Shown piece by piece: positions 33,098 to 41,241 of a DNA stretch of 64,000 nt. Under the pieces are notes generated by a model that ran no database searches, was not told the origin of the DNA, and saw nothing but the letters and a program-made list of their open reading frames with translations. A program made the position numbers and the translations under genes. Each line of letters opens with the position of its first letter. Position 1 is the stretch's first letter. Source of the stretch: Pedobacter sp. PACM 27299 (lineage in GTDB: Bacteria > Bacteroidota > Bacteroidia > Sphingobacteriales > Sphingobacteriaceae); contig NZ_CP012996.1 in NCBI RefSeq assembly GCF_001412655.1, positions 4,464,001-4,528,000 of the forward strand, read 5' to 3'.

Positions 33098-33798
33098 CAG
33101 TTCCTTGCCGGTAAAGGTGGTAGAACTTCCGGTATAAGTTTCTCTTTGCGATCTGAAATACCGGTCACCACTACCTGATTAAGTTCTGACACTTCTTCTT
33201 TAAGTATGGTGACGATGGTACTGCTTTTTCCTACAGGCACTTCTGTACGTACAAAACCAATATAAGAAAGGATCAATACTTCCTTTTCTGCTACAGAGAT
33301 CTTGTATTTTCCATTCGTATCTGAAAGAGTGGATCTCGAAGGACTTCCTTTAACGCGGACAGAAACACCCGGTAATGGCTTTTTCAAATGATCAATTACG
33401 GTTCCTTCAATCAGCTGAAGATTAACGCCGCCAGTGGCCTGCTCAATCTCAGCAACCTTTGCTTTTACCGCGATCATTGACCCATCCTGTTTAAATTTCA
33501 GGAATACTTTTAATTCCAGTTCGAAGAGCACATCCTGAATAGCACGTGGCTTTTTTGAAAAGCTGATGCGTTCCTGTGGGTTGAGTTTGATGGTACTATA
33601 ATAGAATTTCACCTGGTAGAGCTGTTCTATCTGGCGAAAAGCTTCTTCTATTGTTTTATTTTTAAAGCTCAGGTTTTTCTTTTCTTGTGCCGCTGCTGGC
33701 GACTGAAAAACAAGGAATAATACCGCAGTGCAGCCCATACCGATCCTGCAGCAGGATTTAAGCCCATGCCGCAGCATAGCGACTAGATTTTCTTTCAT
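33097..33798 (-). CDS. SusC N-terminal ORF: signal peptide, STN and carboxypeptidase-like domains
   Basis: 233 residues. A signal peptide (to about residue 38, AAAQ) precedes an STN domain (TIEEAFRQIEQLYQVKFYYS), the part that contacts an inner-membrane FecR-type anti-sigma factor, then a CarboxypepD_reg-like domain (GTVIDHLKKPLPGVSVRVKGS) and the start of the plug at LNQVVVTG. After DRKEK the frame drifts into LIPEVLPPLPARN and stops. The last base of its TGA is the first base of the next ORF's ATG (TGATG). The STN domain and the FecR gene just upstream support sigma-factor signalling. Confidence 0.9.
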   Translation of the reverse strand: MKENLVAMLRHGLKSCCRIGMGCTAVLFLVFQSPAAAQEKKNLSFKNKTIEEAFRQIEQLYQVKFYYSTIKLNPQERISFSKKPRAIQDVLFELELKVFLKFKQDGSMIAVKAKVAEIEQATGGVNLQLIEGTVIDHLKKPLPGVSVRVKGSPSRSTLSDTNGKYKISVAEKEVLILSYIGFVRTEVPVGKSSTIVTILKEEVSELNQVVVTGISDRKEKLIPEVLPPLPARN

Positions 33799-33840
33799 AA
33801 TTTGGGAAGTGGTGGTTGTAGGTTTGTTGGTTGAATTGGA

Positions 33841-34941
33841 TTAGTTGAATCGGAGAATGACCTTCTCTTTTTCTATCTTGAAATTACAGTCGGTCGCAAA
33901 ACAGAACATGTTGAGGACCCGTTCTAAAGATTCATTTTCATAAGTTCCGGAGAATTTACCCGCAGATTTCTGCTCGCCCTGAATCTCAATTGGCACTCCA
34001 TACCAATCTTCTAAAGCAGTAACGACCGCTCTAAAGCTGGTATCTTTGAATTTAAGCTGGCCTTTGACCCAGGCTTGCCGCTGCTGAATGTCGAAAGTTT
34101 CCTTTTCCATCAGGTCTACCGATCTGTTCAGCATCACCATATCTCCGGGGAGGAGAATTTCCGGCTGATTGTCGAGGGTAGATTTATACGCTTTCTGGAC
34201 TTTTAGCTTTCCACTGAGAAGTTCCACCTGCTGTCCGGATTCATGCGGATAGGCACGCATGTAAAAACTCGTACCCAATACCGTGGCTTTCATATCAGCG
34301 GATTCCAGGCTGAAAGGCAATTCGGCATTCGGGCTGATGTCAAAATAAGCGGCACCCAATAAGACTACTTTCCGGCTATCCTTATTGTAGCCATGGGGTA
34401 CTTTCAGGATACTGTTGGCATTTAGAATGACCTTGGAATTATCCGCCAGCGTGATGATCATTCTTTCTCCGAAAGGAGATTTATACACCTGATATTGCTG
34501 CTGTTCTTTCTTAATGGCAAGCTCTACTTTGCGTTCTTCCTGGTAATGATTAAATAAGGCAAGGCCCATCACCAGCAGTACTGCTGCTGCAGAAGCATAC
34601 CATACGCGTACAAAATTACGGCTCTTATACAAAGGCGAACGTCCTTTGGTTTGTCCCTCTTCTTGCAAATACTGTGGCACAGCATTGGGAACTGAGCCTG
34701 CTGCATAGCGTTGTTCCTGCTCCAGGGCTAGTTTCTTAAATTCAGAAAGGGCCATTTTTTCCTCGCGACTTTTCAGCATCTGATTCAGCAGCAACAGCAT
34801 TTTCCTGGCTTCCGTCACTGCTGCTTCATTTTCAGGAGATTGTGCGGCATAACCCTCCCAGGTCTGCACATCCTGCACATTACTTTTATAACAGTAATGA
34901 ATAAAAGTCGGATCTAAAATGAGTTGTTCTATCGTGTACAT
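33841..34941 (-). CDS. FecR family anti-sigma factor
   Basis: 366 residues. The first ~110 residues are cytoplasmic and should bind the sigma factor; one membrane segment (YASAAAVLLVMGLALF, about 115-130) follows. The periplasmic FecR domain (SPFGERMIITLADNSKVILNANS, VLLGAAYFDIS, VLGTSFYMRAY, VELLSGKLKV) and a C-terminal DUF4974 domain (FKDTSFRAVVTALEDWYGVPIEI) come next. The DUF4974 part probably interacts with the STN domain of SusC. It is placed between the ECF sigma gene and SusC, the classic order for this Bacteroidota signalling system. Confidence 0.93.
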   Translation of the reverse strand: MYTIEQLILDPTFIHYCYKSNVQDVQTWEGYAAQSPENEAAVTEARKMLLLLNQMLKSREEKMALSEFKKLALEQEQRYAAGSVPNAVPQYLQEEGQTKGRSPLYKSRNFVRVWYASAAAVLLVMGLALFNHYQEERKVELAIKKEQQQYQVYKSPFGERMIITLADNSKVILNANSILKVPHGYNKDSRKVVLLGAAYFDISPNAELPFSLESADMKATVLGTSFYMRAYPHESGQQVELLSGKLKVQKAYKSTLDNQPEILLPGDMVMLNRSVDLMEKETFDIQQRQAWVKGQLKFKDTSFRAVVTALEDWYGVPIEIQGEQKSAGKFSGTYENESLERVLNMFCFATDCNFKIEKEKVILRFN

Positions 34942-35055
34942 TCGTATTGCGCTTTCTTACTAGACGGGATCAGGACTGTTTTTTACCATCATAATTTTAA
35001 CATTCTCCACAAAACCACCTAAACCTCTGTAAAACAAGAAAATACATTTACATAA

Positions 35056-35643
35056 TTAGGCAAAAATCAAGGTCATAAATATGCTCAGGTCTTTAGGGCT
35101 CAGGTTTTCCTTCGCCATTTCTTCCCTCATTCGTTTAATTCCTTCGAAAAGATTGTTATAAACGCTCCTGATTGTCAATGAAGTCCGTTCTGCAATTTCT
35201 TCATTGCTCAGTCCTTCATAATATTTTAAAAAGATGGCCGTCTGACATCTTCCTGGCAATCCATCATAAATTCTGGATAGTTTTTCTTTAAGTTCATCCA
35301 ATGCCTGGCTATTGAGCATCAGTTCTTCTGTAGAGGGTTCCGACCAGGTATCAGAGAAATCGTCCAGCGATTCTGTTTTATACTTCTGTTCCACCCTATA
35401 GGTATCTATCAATTTCCTGCGGAAAGAAGTGAGGATATAAGCTTTCACATTTGTGATTTTACTGAAATCCGTTCCTTTTTCCAGAAAGCCAAGGAAAGTC
35501 TGGTTGATGTTGTCCTTCACATCAGTTAAATCCATTCCGCTTTTTAAGCCTACAAAGACCAGATAGTTGTAATGCTGCTGATACAGCACATAAATATCGT
35601 CCGATAAAATTACTTCTGGTTGGGTTTCCTTTAGCTCAGCCAT
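35056..35643 (-). CDS. ECF-type RNA polymerase sigma factor
   Basis: 195 residues with sigma region 2 (ILTSFRRKLIDTYR) and region 4 (LKYYEGLSNEEIAERTSLTIRSVYNNLFEGIKRMREEM). It should direct RNA polymerase to the SusC-SusD unit when the FecR protein releases it. It is the first gene of the minus-strand unit, 114 bases before fecR. The protein ends soon after region 4 in a hydrophobic tail (LSIFMTLIFA), somewhat unusual. It is divergent from the PorT-like gene, with a 211-base gap. Confidence 0.93.
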   Translation of the reverse strand: MAELKETQPEVILSDDIYVLYQQHYNYLVFVGLKSGMDLTDVKDNINQTFLGFLEKGTDFSKITNVKAYILTSFRRKLIDTYRVEQKYKTESLDDFSDTWSEPSTEELMLNSQALDELKEKLSRIYDGLPGRCQTAIFLKYYEGLSNEEIAERTSLTIRSVYNNLFEGIKRMREEMAKENLSPKDLSIFMTLIFA

Positions 35644-35854
35644 GATTCAGCACTTCTTAAAATTGAGACTGCAATCTACTATTCTAATTCTTCACCCTAA
35701 AATAAATTTAAAACCGTTATTTCTTACCGATGGTCAACGCTGCTTTACCCTTCATCAAATTCTTTTCCTGGTCTTTTTAATTATTCTCCTTTTTGCAGGA
35801 CAAAGGAAGGCCGTTAAATAGGTCCTTCCCCATCAAATCTTAATTATCATTCAA

Positions 35855-36445
35855 ATGAAAAAACATTTTCTATTGCCTGCCATTGCTTTAATGATGCTGG
35901 CTAACACGGCAAAATCTCAGGACAGCAACCCTATTCATGTGGGCTTAAAAGCAGGTGCTAATTACAACAAACTTTCTCTTTCTGCCCCAAATGTATCCGG
36001 AAAATATGCCACCGGTTTTTCTGCGGGTGCTTTAACCAGAATTGACTTAGGCTCTGCTTATGTACAGGGAGAATTATTGTACAGCAAGAAATCAGGTAAA
36101 CTGGAAGGAAACGCATTAAACGATCAGAAAGCAAAGTGGTCAACGCTTGACGTTCCTGTATTGCTGGGTTATAAAATCCTGAATACAGCGCAGATGAACC
36201 TGAGGATTTTTGGCGGAGCGGTGTACAGTTATACCTTAAATGAAAAAACTTCGGTCTTCAAACAGCTCAATCCAGCCTTTAAAGCATTCAGCAAATCAAA
36301 TATTGGTTACCAGGCTGGTGCGGGAATTGATTTAGGAAAGCTTACTTTTGACCTGCGTTATGAAGGCGCTTTAAAGGACATCGATAAAACATTCAAATCA
36401 CGTCCTCAGTCCTTCCAGGCAAGTGTAGGGTTCTTGATTTTTTAA
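35855..36445 (+). CDS. PorT-like outer membrane beta-barrel protein
   Basis: 196 residues with a signal peptide (to about residue 22, AKSQ) and alternating amphipathic strands typical of the outer membrane beta-barrel (OMP_b-brl_2, PorT) family: HVGLKAGANYNKLSL, GFSAGALTRIDLGSAYVQGELLYSKKSG, then TLDVPVLLGYKI and NIGYQAGAGIDLGKLTFDLRYEGAL, ending in VGFLIF. The function is unknown; such proteins are often assembly or secretion accessories. The two-component genes follow after 27 bases, so it may be co-transcribed with them. Confidence 0.87.
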   Translation: MKKHFLLPAIALMMLANTAKSQDSNPIHVGLKAGANYNKLSLSAPNVSGKYATGFSAGALTRIDLGSAYVQGELLYSKKSGKLEGNALNDQKAKWSTLDVPVLLGYKILNTAQMNLRIFGGAVYSYTLNEKTSVFKQLNPAFKAFSKSNIGYQAGAGIDLGKLTFDLRYEGALKDIDKTFKSRPQSFQASVGFLIF

Positions 36446-36472
36446 TCCTTCTCTTTATTTATCATCTTCGTA

Positions 36473-37546
36473 ATGAAAAAATTCCACTTAAATAAACCAC
36501 TTGTTTTCATCTCCGGCTTTTGGATCTTACTGGGTTTTACCTTATGGTCTCAATTGAAAAGAGATTACCCACTGCTCAATACTTTTGGCACCGCAGCATT
36601 AATGGTTTTATGTTCAGCTGTTATTGCACATACTTTAAGTAACGTTTTACTGCCTACTGCATTGAAAAAGGGGAAAATGACCTTATTTGTGTTTCAAACC
36701 ATTCTGGCCACTGCGATTTTAACCGCAGCAATTGCGGGGGTATTTTATGGTACCTACTGGTTAGCCATTCATGGCTCAGCCTATGACAGTGCTTCACAAT
36801 TAGCACAGAACACTGATTATTTTGTGGTATTCATTAGAACCATCCCCTCTGCTTTACTGATCATTGGCTCGACCTGTGGTTTTCAATTTTACCAGGAACA
36901 TTACCAGATGGCGCAAAAACATACCCTTTTACAGCAGGCGCATCTGGAGGCACAGCTGAGAATTCTGCAGGACCAGATCAATCCTCACCTCATGTTCAAT
37001 GTGCTCAATCACCTGCATATTCTGATGAAGAAAGATGTGGATCTGGCCGCGACCTTACTCGTCAAATTTTCAGACATCCTGAGGTACCAGCTGTATGAAT
37101 GTAACCGGGAAACCATCCCATTGGAAAAAGAAGTGACTTATTTAAAAAACCTGGTCTCCGTCGAGAAGATCCGATGGGGGGAAGAACTGCAGGTAAATTG
37201 TATATGGAATATTGCGAATGGAAAGCGGGACATTGTCCCGCTTTTACTCGTTCCATTTGTAGAGAATGCCTTTAAACATGTTGCCCGTTTACCGTCACAG
37301 AAAGGATTCGTCCGACTGTCCCTACAACAGGAGGAGGAACTCCTTACCTTTACCATTGAGAATTCCAATTCCCCGAAGCCTGCAAGAAAAAGCGACAGCA
37401 GCGGTCTTGGTCTGGAAAATGTGCAGAAACGTTTAGAGATTCTTTATCCGAAGCAGCACGACTTACAAATTATACGCAGTGACACCCTTTTTAAAGTTGT
37501 TTTAACCATTCATTTAGATCAAAAAGCAAACTATGTCGGTTATTAA
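36473..37546 (+). CDS. LytS/YehU-type sensor histidine kinase
   Basis: 357 residues with four predicted membrane segments in the first ~130, then the His kinase domain. The phosphoacceptor H172 lies in DQINPHLMFN; N-box-like PLLLVPFVENAFKH and the GLGLENVQKRL segment form the ATP-binding part. It phosphorylates the LytTR regulator encoded next, whose start overlaps this gene's last 14 bases. The signal sensed through the short membrane part is unknown, but a PorT-like barrel gene is just upstream. Confidence 0.92.
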   Translation: MKKFHLNKPLVFISGFWILLGFTLWSQLKRDYPLLNTFGTAALMVLCSAVIAHTLSNVLLPTALKKGKMTLFVFQTILATAILTAAIAGVFYGTYWLAIHGSAYDSASQLAQNTDYFVVFIRTIPSALLIIGSTCGFQFYQEHYQMAQKHTLLQQAHLEAQLRILQDQINPHLMFNVLNHLHILMKKDVDLAATLLVKFSDILRYQLYECNRETIPLEKEVTYLKNLVSVEKIRWGEELQVNCIWNIANGKRDIVPLLLVPFVENAFKHVARLPSQKGFVRLSLQQEEELLTFTIENSNSPKPARKSDSSGLGLENVQKRLEILYPKQHDLQIIRSDTLFKVVLTIHLDQKANYVGY

Positions 37547-38276
37547 GCCCAACTCAGATGTACCCTTACAATGTCTCGTTGTAGACGACGAACCTATTGC
37601 CCGGGCAGGAATTATAGATTTCATTGATCAGGTAGACTTCCTCCAGGTTGCAGGTTCCTGCGGAACTGCGATGGAAGCTTCCGATTTTATCCATAAAAAT
37701 CAGGTAGATCTATTGTTTCTAGACATTAACATGCCTTATTTATCAGGCTTGGAGTTACTGGAATCCATGGAAAACCCTCCCTTAACTATTTTCACAACGG
37801 CTTATTCTGAGCATGCGCTGGATGGATATCGCCTGCAGGTGGTAGATTATCTGCTCAAACCCATTACTTTTCAGCGTTTTCATCAGGCAGCGAGTAAAGC
37901 CCGGCAGATGTATGAATTGCAGCGCCTGCAAAAGCAACCGGCTGCGATGGATCCTTATTTATTTGTTCGTCAGAAAGACAGCTTTAAAAAAATCCAGTGG
38001 GCTGATATTTTATATGTGGAAGGAATGCAGAACTATGCCAAACTAAAGTTTGCAGATCAGGAACTGATCATTCATCAGACTTTGGTTTCCTTAGAAGAGA
38101 TATTGCCCAGCGATCATTTTTTCAGGATCCATAAATCTTATCTGGTCAATATCTCTAAAATTGATTTGGTGTCGGGAGGAAGGATTTTTATAGCTGAGCA
38201 TGAGCTGCCTATTTCCCGACACCGGAGGGAGGATTTGTTAAAAGAAGTTGTTTACAATAAACTCATCAGTCGTTAG
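37533..38276 (+). CDS. LytTR family response regulator
   Basis: 247 residues. The receiver domain has the acidic pair VVDDEP, phosphoacceptor D64 in LFLDINMP, and the switch residues TTAYSEHA and LLKPI. A LytTR DNA-binding domain follows (DSFKKIQWADILYVEGMQNY, FFRIHKSYLVNISKID). It is translated from an ATG inside the kinase gene. Its stop codon TAG shares two bases with the opposite-strand stop of the DUF6268 gene, so the two genes overlap tail to tail. Targets are not identifiable here. Confidence 0.93.
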   Translation: MSVIKPNSDVPLQCLVVDDEPIARAGIIDFIDQVDFLQVAGSCGTAMEASDFIHKNQVDLLFLDINMPYLSGLELLESMENPPLTIFTTAYSEHALDGYRLQVVDYLLKPITFQRFHQAASKARQMYELQRLQKQPAAMDPYLFVRQKDSFKKIQWADILYVEGMQNYAKLKFADQELIIHQTLVSLEEILPSDHFFRIHKSYLVNISKIDLVSGGRIFIAEHELPISRHRREDLLKEVVYNKLISR

Positions 38277-39199
38277 CGTTTCCCAAAATTCCATTTGAGG
38301 CCTATGGCACCATAAGCTGTGGTCTCAAAATGCGGTGGATTTTCGTCCTTTTCTTTAAAGAAATCTTTTAGTTTCCTGCTGGTAAATTCCATAGACCGGT
38401 ACAATGAAGCACCTGCGGTCAGCTGTAAGGTCAGGGATTTATTCAGCTTAAACTCTGGTTGAAATCCTGAAATCACTTGGAGGTAGGACAGCATGGCTTT
38501 GTCTTCCCTGTTCACATCTGCCGTCATCGAACTCACTTCGGCTACGGCCTTCAGCCTGATCGCCGGACTGGCTTTGAAAGCCAATTCTACCTTTTCCGGG
38601 AAGTTCAGCATCACCTGGAACTTGCCGTTGGTTTTCCAATTTAAAAAGATTGCTGGCAATACCATCGGGACACCAAAGGTATTGGATACTACCGGTCCGA
38701 CACCCAGGGCCAGATTAGGGTTAAACTGCTTGATGAAAATTACCCCGCCCATCAGCAGCACATCTTGAGAAGAAATGCCTTTAAGGTCGGTATACACACC
38801 TGCTGAGGCCATGAACAACATATTCCAGCTCTTACTCAATGGCCTCAGGTGCATCAAGCCTACACTCGCATTCAGCAGCTCATCAGGAAACAACTGCTCC
38901 GGGTAATCCTGGTTCTTTATTTTTGCATAGGAACCGCCCAGGGTGACTGCCCAAACCTTTGGCCTGCCCAGGGAATCCATCTTTAGGGATAAAGGAATGC
39001 TAATGCCACCTTCTACCCTTCTCATGTCGCTTTTCGCTGTAGTATATTCCTCCGTTTTCCCATCAGTTTTTTTTGGTATATACCTGGACATAGGGATGTA
39101 TTCGGCTTTCAGCCTGAAGCCAGACAATTCCGTCTGGGCCTTGCTTTCCAGGCTGATCAAGGCCATAAATAAGACTAAGCCGTAATTAAGAAATTTCAT
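38273..39199 (-). CDS. DUF6268 outer membrane beta-barrel protein
   Basis: 308 residues from the ATG at 39197-39199 (MKFLNYGLVLFMALISLESKAQ, a signal peptide). Repeated amphipathic strands match the DUF6268 barrel family (LSGFRLKAEYIPMSRYIPK, VEGGISIPLSL, SWNMLFMASAGVYTDLKG, AYGAIGLKWNFGKR at the end). Function unknown. A start 18 bases earlier is possible but only adds hydrophilic residues to the n-region. It is convergent with the LytTR gene. Confidence 0.85.
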   Translation of the reverse strand: MKFLNYGLVLFMALISLESKAQTELSGFRLKAEYIPMSRYIPKKTDGKTEEYTTAKSDMRRVEGGISIPLSLKMDSLGRPKVWAVTLGGSYAKIKNQDYPEQLFPDELLNASVGLMHLRPLSKSWNMLFMASAGVYTDLKGISSQDVLLMGGVIFIKQFNPNLALGVGPVVSNTFGVPMVLPAIFLNWKTNGKFQVMLNFPEKVELAFKASPAIRLKAVAEVSSMTADVNREDKAMLSYLQVISGFQPEFKLNKSLTLQLTAGASLYRSMEFTSRKLKDFFKEKDENPPHFETTAYGAIGLKWNFGKR

Positions 39200-39366
39200 A
39201 GTGTTTTTCTGTGTCAATGAATAAATATATTTTTCGGCGAATTACGTCAGGATTCCTGTACTGGAGAAATATTATTGACCAGTGGTAATTCCATGTTGAC
39301 AAGCGGCTTAACTTTGGTTTATTAAATAAGATTATTATAAATTTAACCCGAGTTTCATTTTTTTAA

Positions 39367-39374
39367 TACATTTG
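39367..39374 (+). promoter_or_regulatory. -7 promoter element of the PAS gene
   Basis: TACATTTG, a perfect TAnnTTTG match, 46 bases before the TTG start. A T-rich stretch lies upstream, but no standard -33 TTTG is evident. Confidence 0.5.
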
Positions 39375-39420
39375 CAGCTGAGTGGGTTACCCTAATTTAT
39401 TCTAAAGCAACATCAGCAGT

Positions 39421-40221
39421 TTGAAGACAAGAAACTATAGAATTCCTATCATTTATATCGTAGTTGGTGTTTTATGGATTACAGGGAGCGATTACCTTTT
39501 AAATTCCCTGACTTCCGAACTCAGTCCTAAACTAACCTGGTATACCTCTTCCATAAAAGGAATTTTTTATATTCTGGCTACTGCATTTCTCCTCTACTAT
39601 CTGATTAAGAAAGAAAGGGAACGGATTGCTGCGGTAGACAATAAAAGGATGGCAGAGATTGTCGATAAGATGAATAACCTGATCATCATGTCTGATACTT
39701 CCGGAAAAATCACCTGGGTGAACCGGGCATTTGTCAGCATTACCGGTTACACCATGCAGGAAGCGCTGGGGAAAACACATTCCAACCTTTTATACGGTCC
39801 GAAAACCAATGCGGAAGTGGTCAGAAAACTGACTATCGCCATTGCTAATAAAGAGTTTTTTAGCGGGGAACTGGTCAATTACACGAAAGACGGAAAAGCC
39901 TATTGGTCTCAGTTTAACCTCTCTCCGATGTTCAATATAGATGGTGGACTGGAGGGCTACATTTCGGTAGAGAATAACATTGACGACAGCAAGCATCGGG
40001 AAGACCTGATCGTGCAGCAGCACCGAAAATTAAAGGCGGTTTCCTGGTTTAATTCACATGAAATCCGGAAGCCTGTGGCCTCTATTTTGGCCTTATCAGA
40101 ATTGCTGATGGAGGAGAAAAATGCGATAGAACAACAGGAACTGATAAAATACCTCCGACAAAGCGCTGTCAACCTGGATCTTATCATTCATCAGATCAAT
40201 GAAGCGGCAGCAGTAAAATAA
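39421..40221 (+). CDS. Membrane PAS protein with phosphoacceptor His but no ATPase domain
   Basis: 266 residues from TTG at 39421; a TAA at 39403-39405 closes the frame and no earlier ATG exists. Two membrane segments (residues 8-24 and 44-62) are followed by a PAS domain (IIMSDTSGKITWVNRAFVSITGYT, YTKDGKAYWSQFNLSPM) and a helix pair with WFNSHEIRKPVASILALSELL, where H213 is the expected phosphoacceptor. The protein ends 53 residues after that His, so no catalytic ATP-binding domain is present. It cannot phosphorylate itself, but could receive phosphate from another kinase or work as a dimerisation partner. Confidence 0.85.
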   Translation: MKTRNYRIPIIYIVVGVLWITGSDYLLNSLTSELSPKLTWYTSSIKGIFYILATAFLLYYLIKKERERIAAVDNKRMAEIVDKMNNLIIMSDTSGKITWVNRAFVSITGYTMQEALGKTHSNLLYGPKTNAEVVRKLTIAIANKEFFSGELVNYTKDGKAYWSQFNLSPMFNIDGGLEGYISVENNIDDSKHREDLIVQQHRKLKAVSWFNSHEIRKPVASILALSELLMEEKNAIEQQELIKYLRQSAVNLDLIIHQINEAAAVK

Positions 40222-40227
40222 TTTATG

Positions 40228-40235
40228 TACCTTTG
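40228..40235 (+). promoter_or_regulatory. -7 promoter element of the GNAT gene
   Basis: TACCTTTG, a perfect TAnnTTTG match, just after the PAS gene stop and 30 bases before the ATG at 40266. It overlaps the in-frame TTG at 40233, which supports the downstream start. Confidence 0.55.
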
Positions 40236-40265
40236 ATCCCAGCATCAAACCAACATTTCCTTAAA

Positions 40266-40748
40266 ATGATCCGGCAGTTTACACCATCAGATCTTAACCC
40301 GATGAGGGAGATCTACAATCACTATGTGGAAAATACACTAGTTACTTTTGACGAAGTAGCATTGAATGAGCAAGAATTTGCGGATAAATTGAATCCGGTG
40401 ATCCACAAATATCCATGCTTCGTGTATGAGAAAGAAGGACAGGTTCTAGGCTTCAGTTATGCTACGGAATGGAAAGAAAATCCTGCCTATCGTTTTACAG
40501 TAAGCACTGCTATTTACCTGGATCCGGAAGCCATAGATAAGGGAACTGGTACTGCACTTTACAAGAAACTGATTGAGGAGTTACGCGAAATGAATACTCA
40601 TTCTATCGTTGCCGGGATCTTGATGCCCAATGAAAAGAGTACCAGAATGCACGAACGGCTAGGCTTCAGCAAAGTCGCTCACCTGAGCCAGATCGGCTAT
40701 AAGTTCAATAAATGGATAGATGTCAGTTATTGGCAAATGATATTATAG
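40266..40748 (+). CDS. GNAT acetyltransferase, phosphinothricin acetyltransferase-like
   Basis: 160 residues from the ATG at 40266 (MIRQFTPSDLNPMREIYNHYV). The Pat-type signature YNHYVENTLVTFDE near the N-terminus, FSYATEW, the acetyl-CoA loop region DKGTGTALYKKL and the C-terminal MHERLGFSKVAHLSQIGYKF are all present. It should transfer acetyl from acetyl-CoA to an amino group of a small amino acid-like compound; the substrate is not known. The first frame start at 40233 falls in the -7 element and is rejected. Confidence 0.88.
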   Translation: MIRQFTPSDLNPMREIYNHYVENTLVTFDEVALNEQEFADKLNPVIHKYPCFVYEKEGQVLGFSYATEWKENPAYRFTVSTAIYLDPEAIDKGTGTALYKKLIEELREMNTHSIVAGILMPNEKSTRMHERLGFSKVAHLSQIGYKFNKWIDVSYWQMIL

Positions 40749-40842
40749 CTATAGATATTAAAATAATAAACTTACTGATTCTTTGCAGAAAAAGGATAAA
40801 AGTAAAGTTTTTTAAAAAGTCATGGACTGAATACTGATAGTG

Positions 40843-41082
40843 CTAAATATTTTCAGCACTATCAGATTTTTTAGTATTTCCAGGCTGCTGTGCTGGTAGG
40901 ATATCTTGAATAGAAATCTCCAGTATCTCCGCGATTTGATACAGCCGACTTACCGTCAGACTTGTCAGACCTCTTTCCAACTTAGAATACGAGTTTTGAG
41001 AAAGGTGAAGCCTTTCGGCCATGTAATCCTGAGTATAGCCTTTTATAACTCTCTGGATCCTTAAAGCATTTCCAAATTGCAT
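40843..41082 (-). CDS. Small XRE-family helix-turn-helix regulator
   Basis: 79 residues from the ATG at 41080-41082 (MQFGNALRIQRVIKGYTQDYMAERLHLSQNSYSKLERG). The HTH core with QNSYSKLERG and VSRLYQIAEILEI is typical of XRE/Cro regulators. A longer frame to 41163 adds 27 residues with no homologous look and is less likely. It lies 159 bases after the giant gene in the same direction and may be read from that transcript or alone. Target genes are unknown. Confidence 0.8.
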   Translation of the reverse strand: MQFGNALRIQRVIKGYTQDYMAERLHLSQNSYSKLERGLTSLTVSRLYQIAEILEISIQDILPAQQPGNTKKSDSAENI

Positions 41083-41241
41083 ATTTCTTTGATCTTGAAT
41101 AAATCTAATAAGAATAAATATAATCCAAGCGTTGGTGTGGAGATATTCTGCTTTTAAAGCCAAAAAGGAGTGTTTTTCGCCCTGAAATTAGTATAAATCG
41201 CAGAAAAAAAAAGTACAAAACGCAAATATTAATGGAGCTGA

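Noticed and set aside
33097..33798. Programmed frameshift in SusC
   Set aside because: No slippery heptamer occurs at the point of frame change, so mutation or sequencing error is more likely than recoding.
40233..40265. GNAT start at TTG 40233
   Set aside because: It lies within a perfect -7 promoter element, and the ATG at 40266 gives a normal Pat-family N-terminus.
41161..41190. AAAAA-x-TTTTT hairpin after the giant gene as a terminator
   Set aside because: The stem is A/T only and too weak; no other hairpin with a U tract was found in this 159-base gap.
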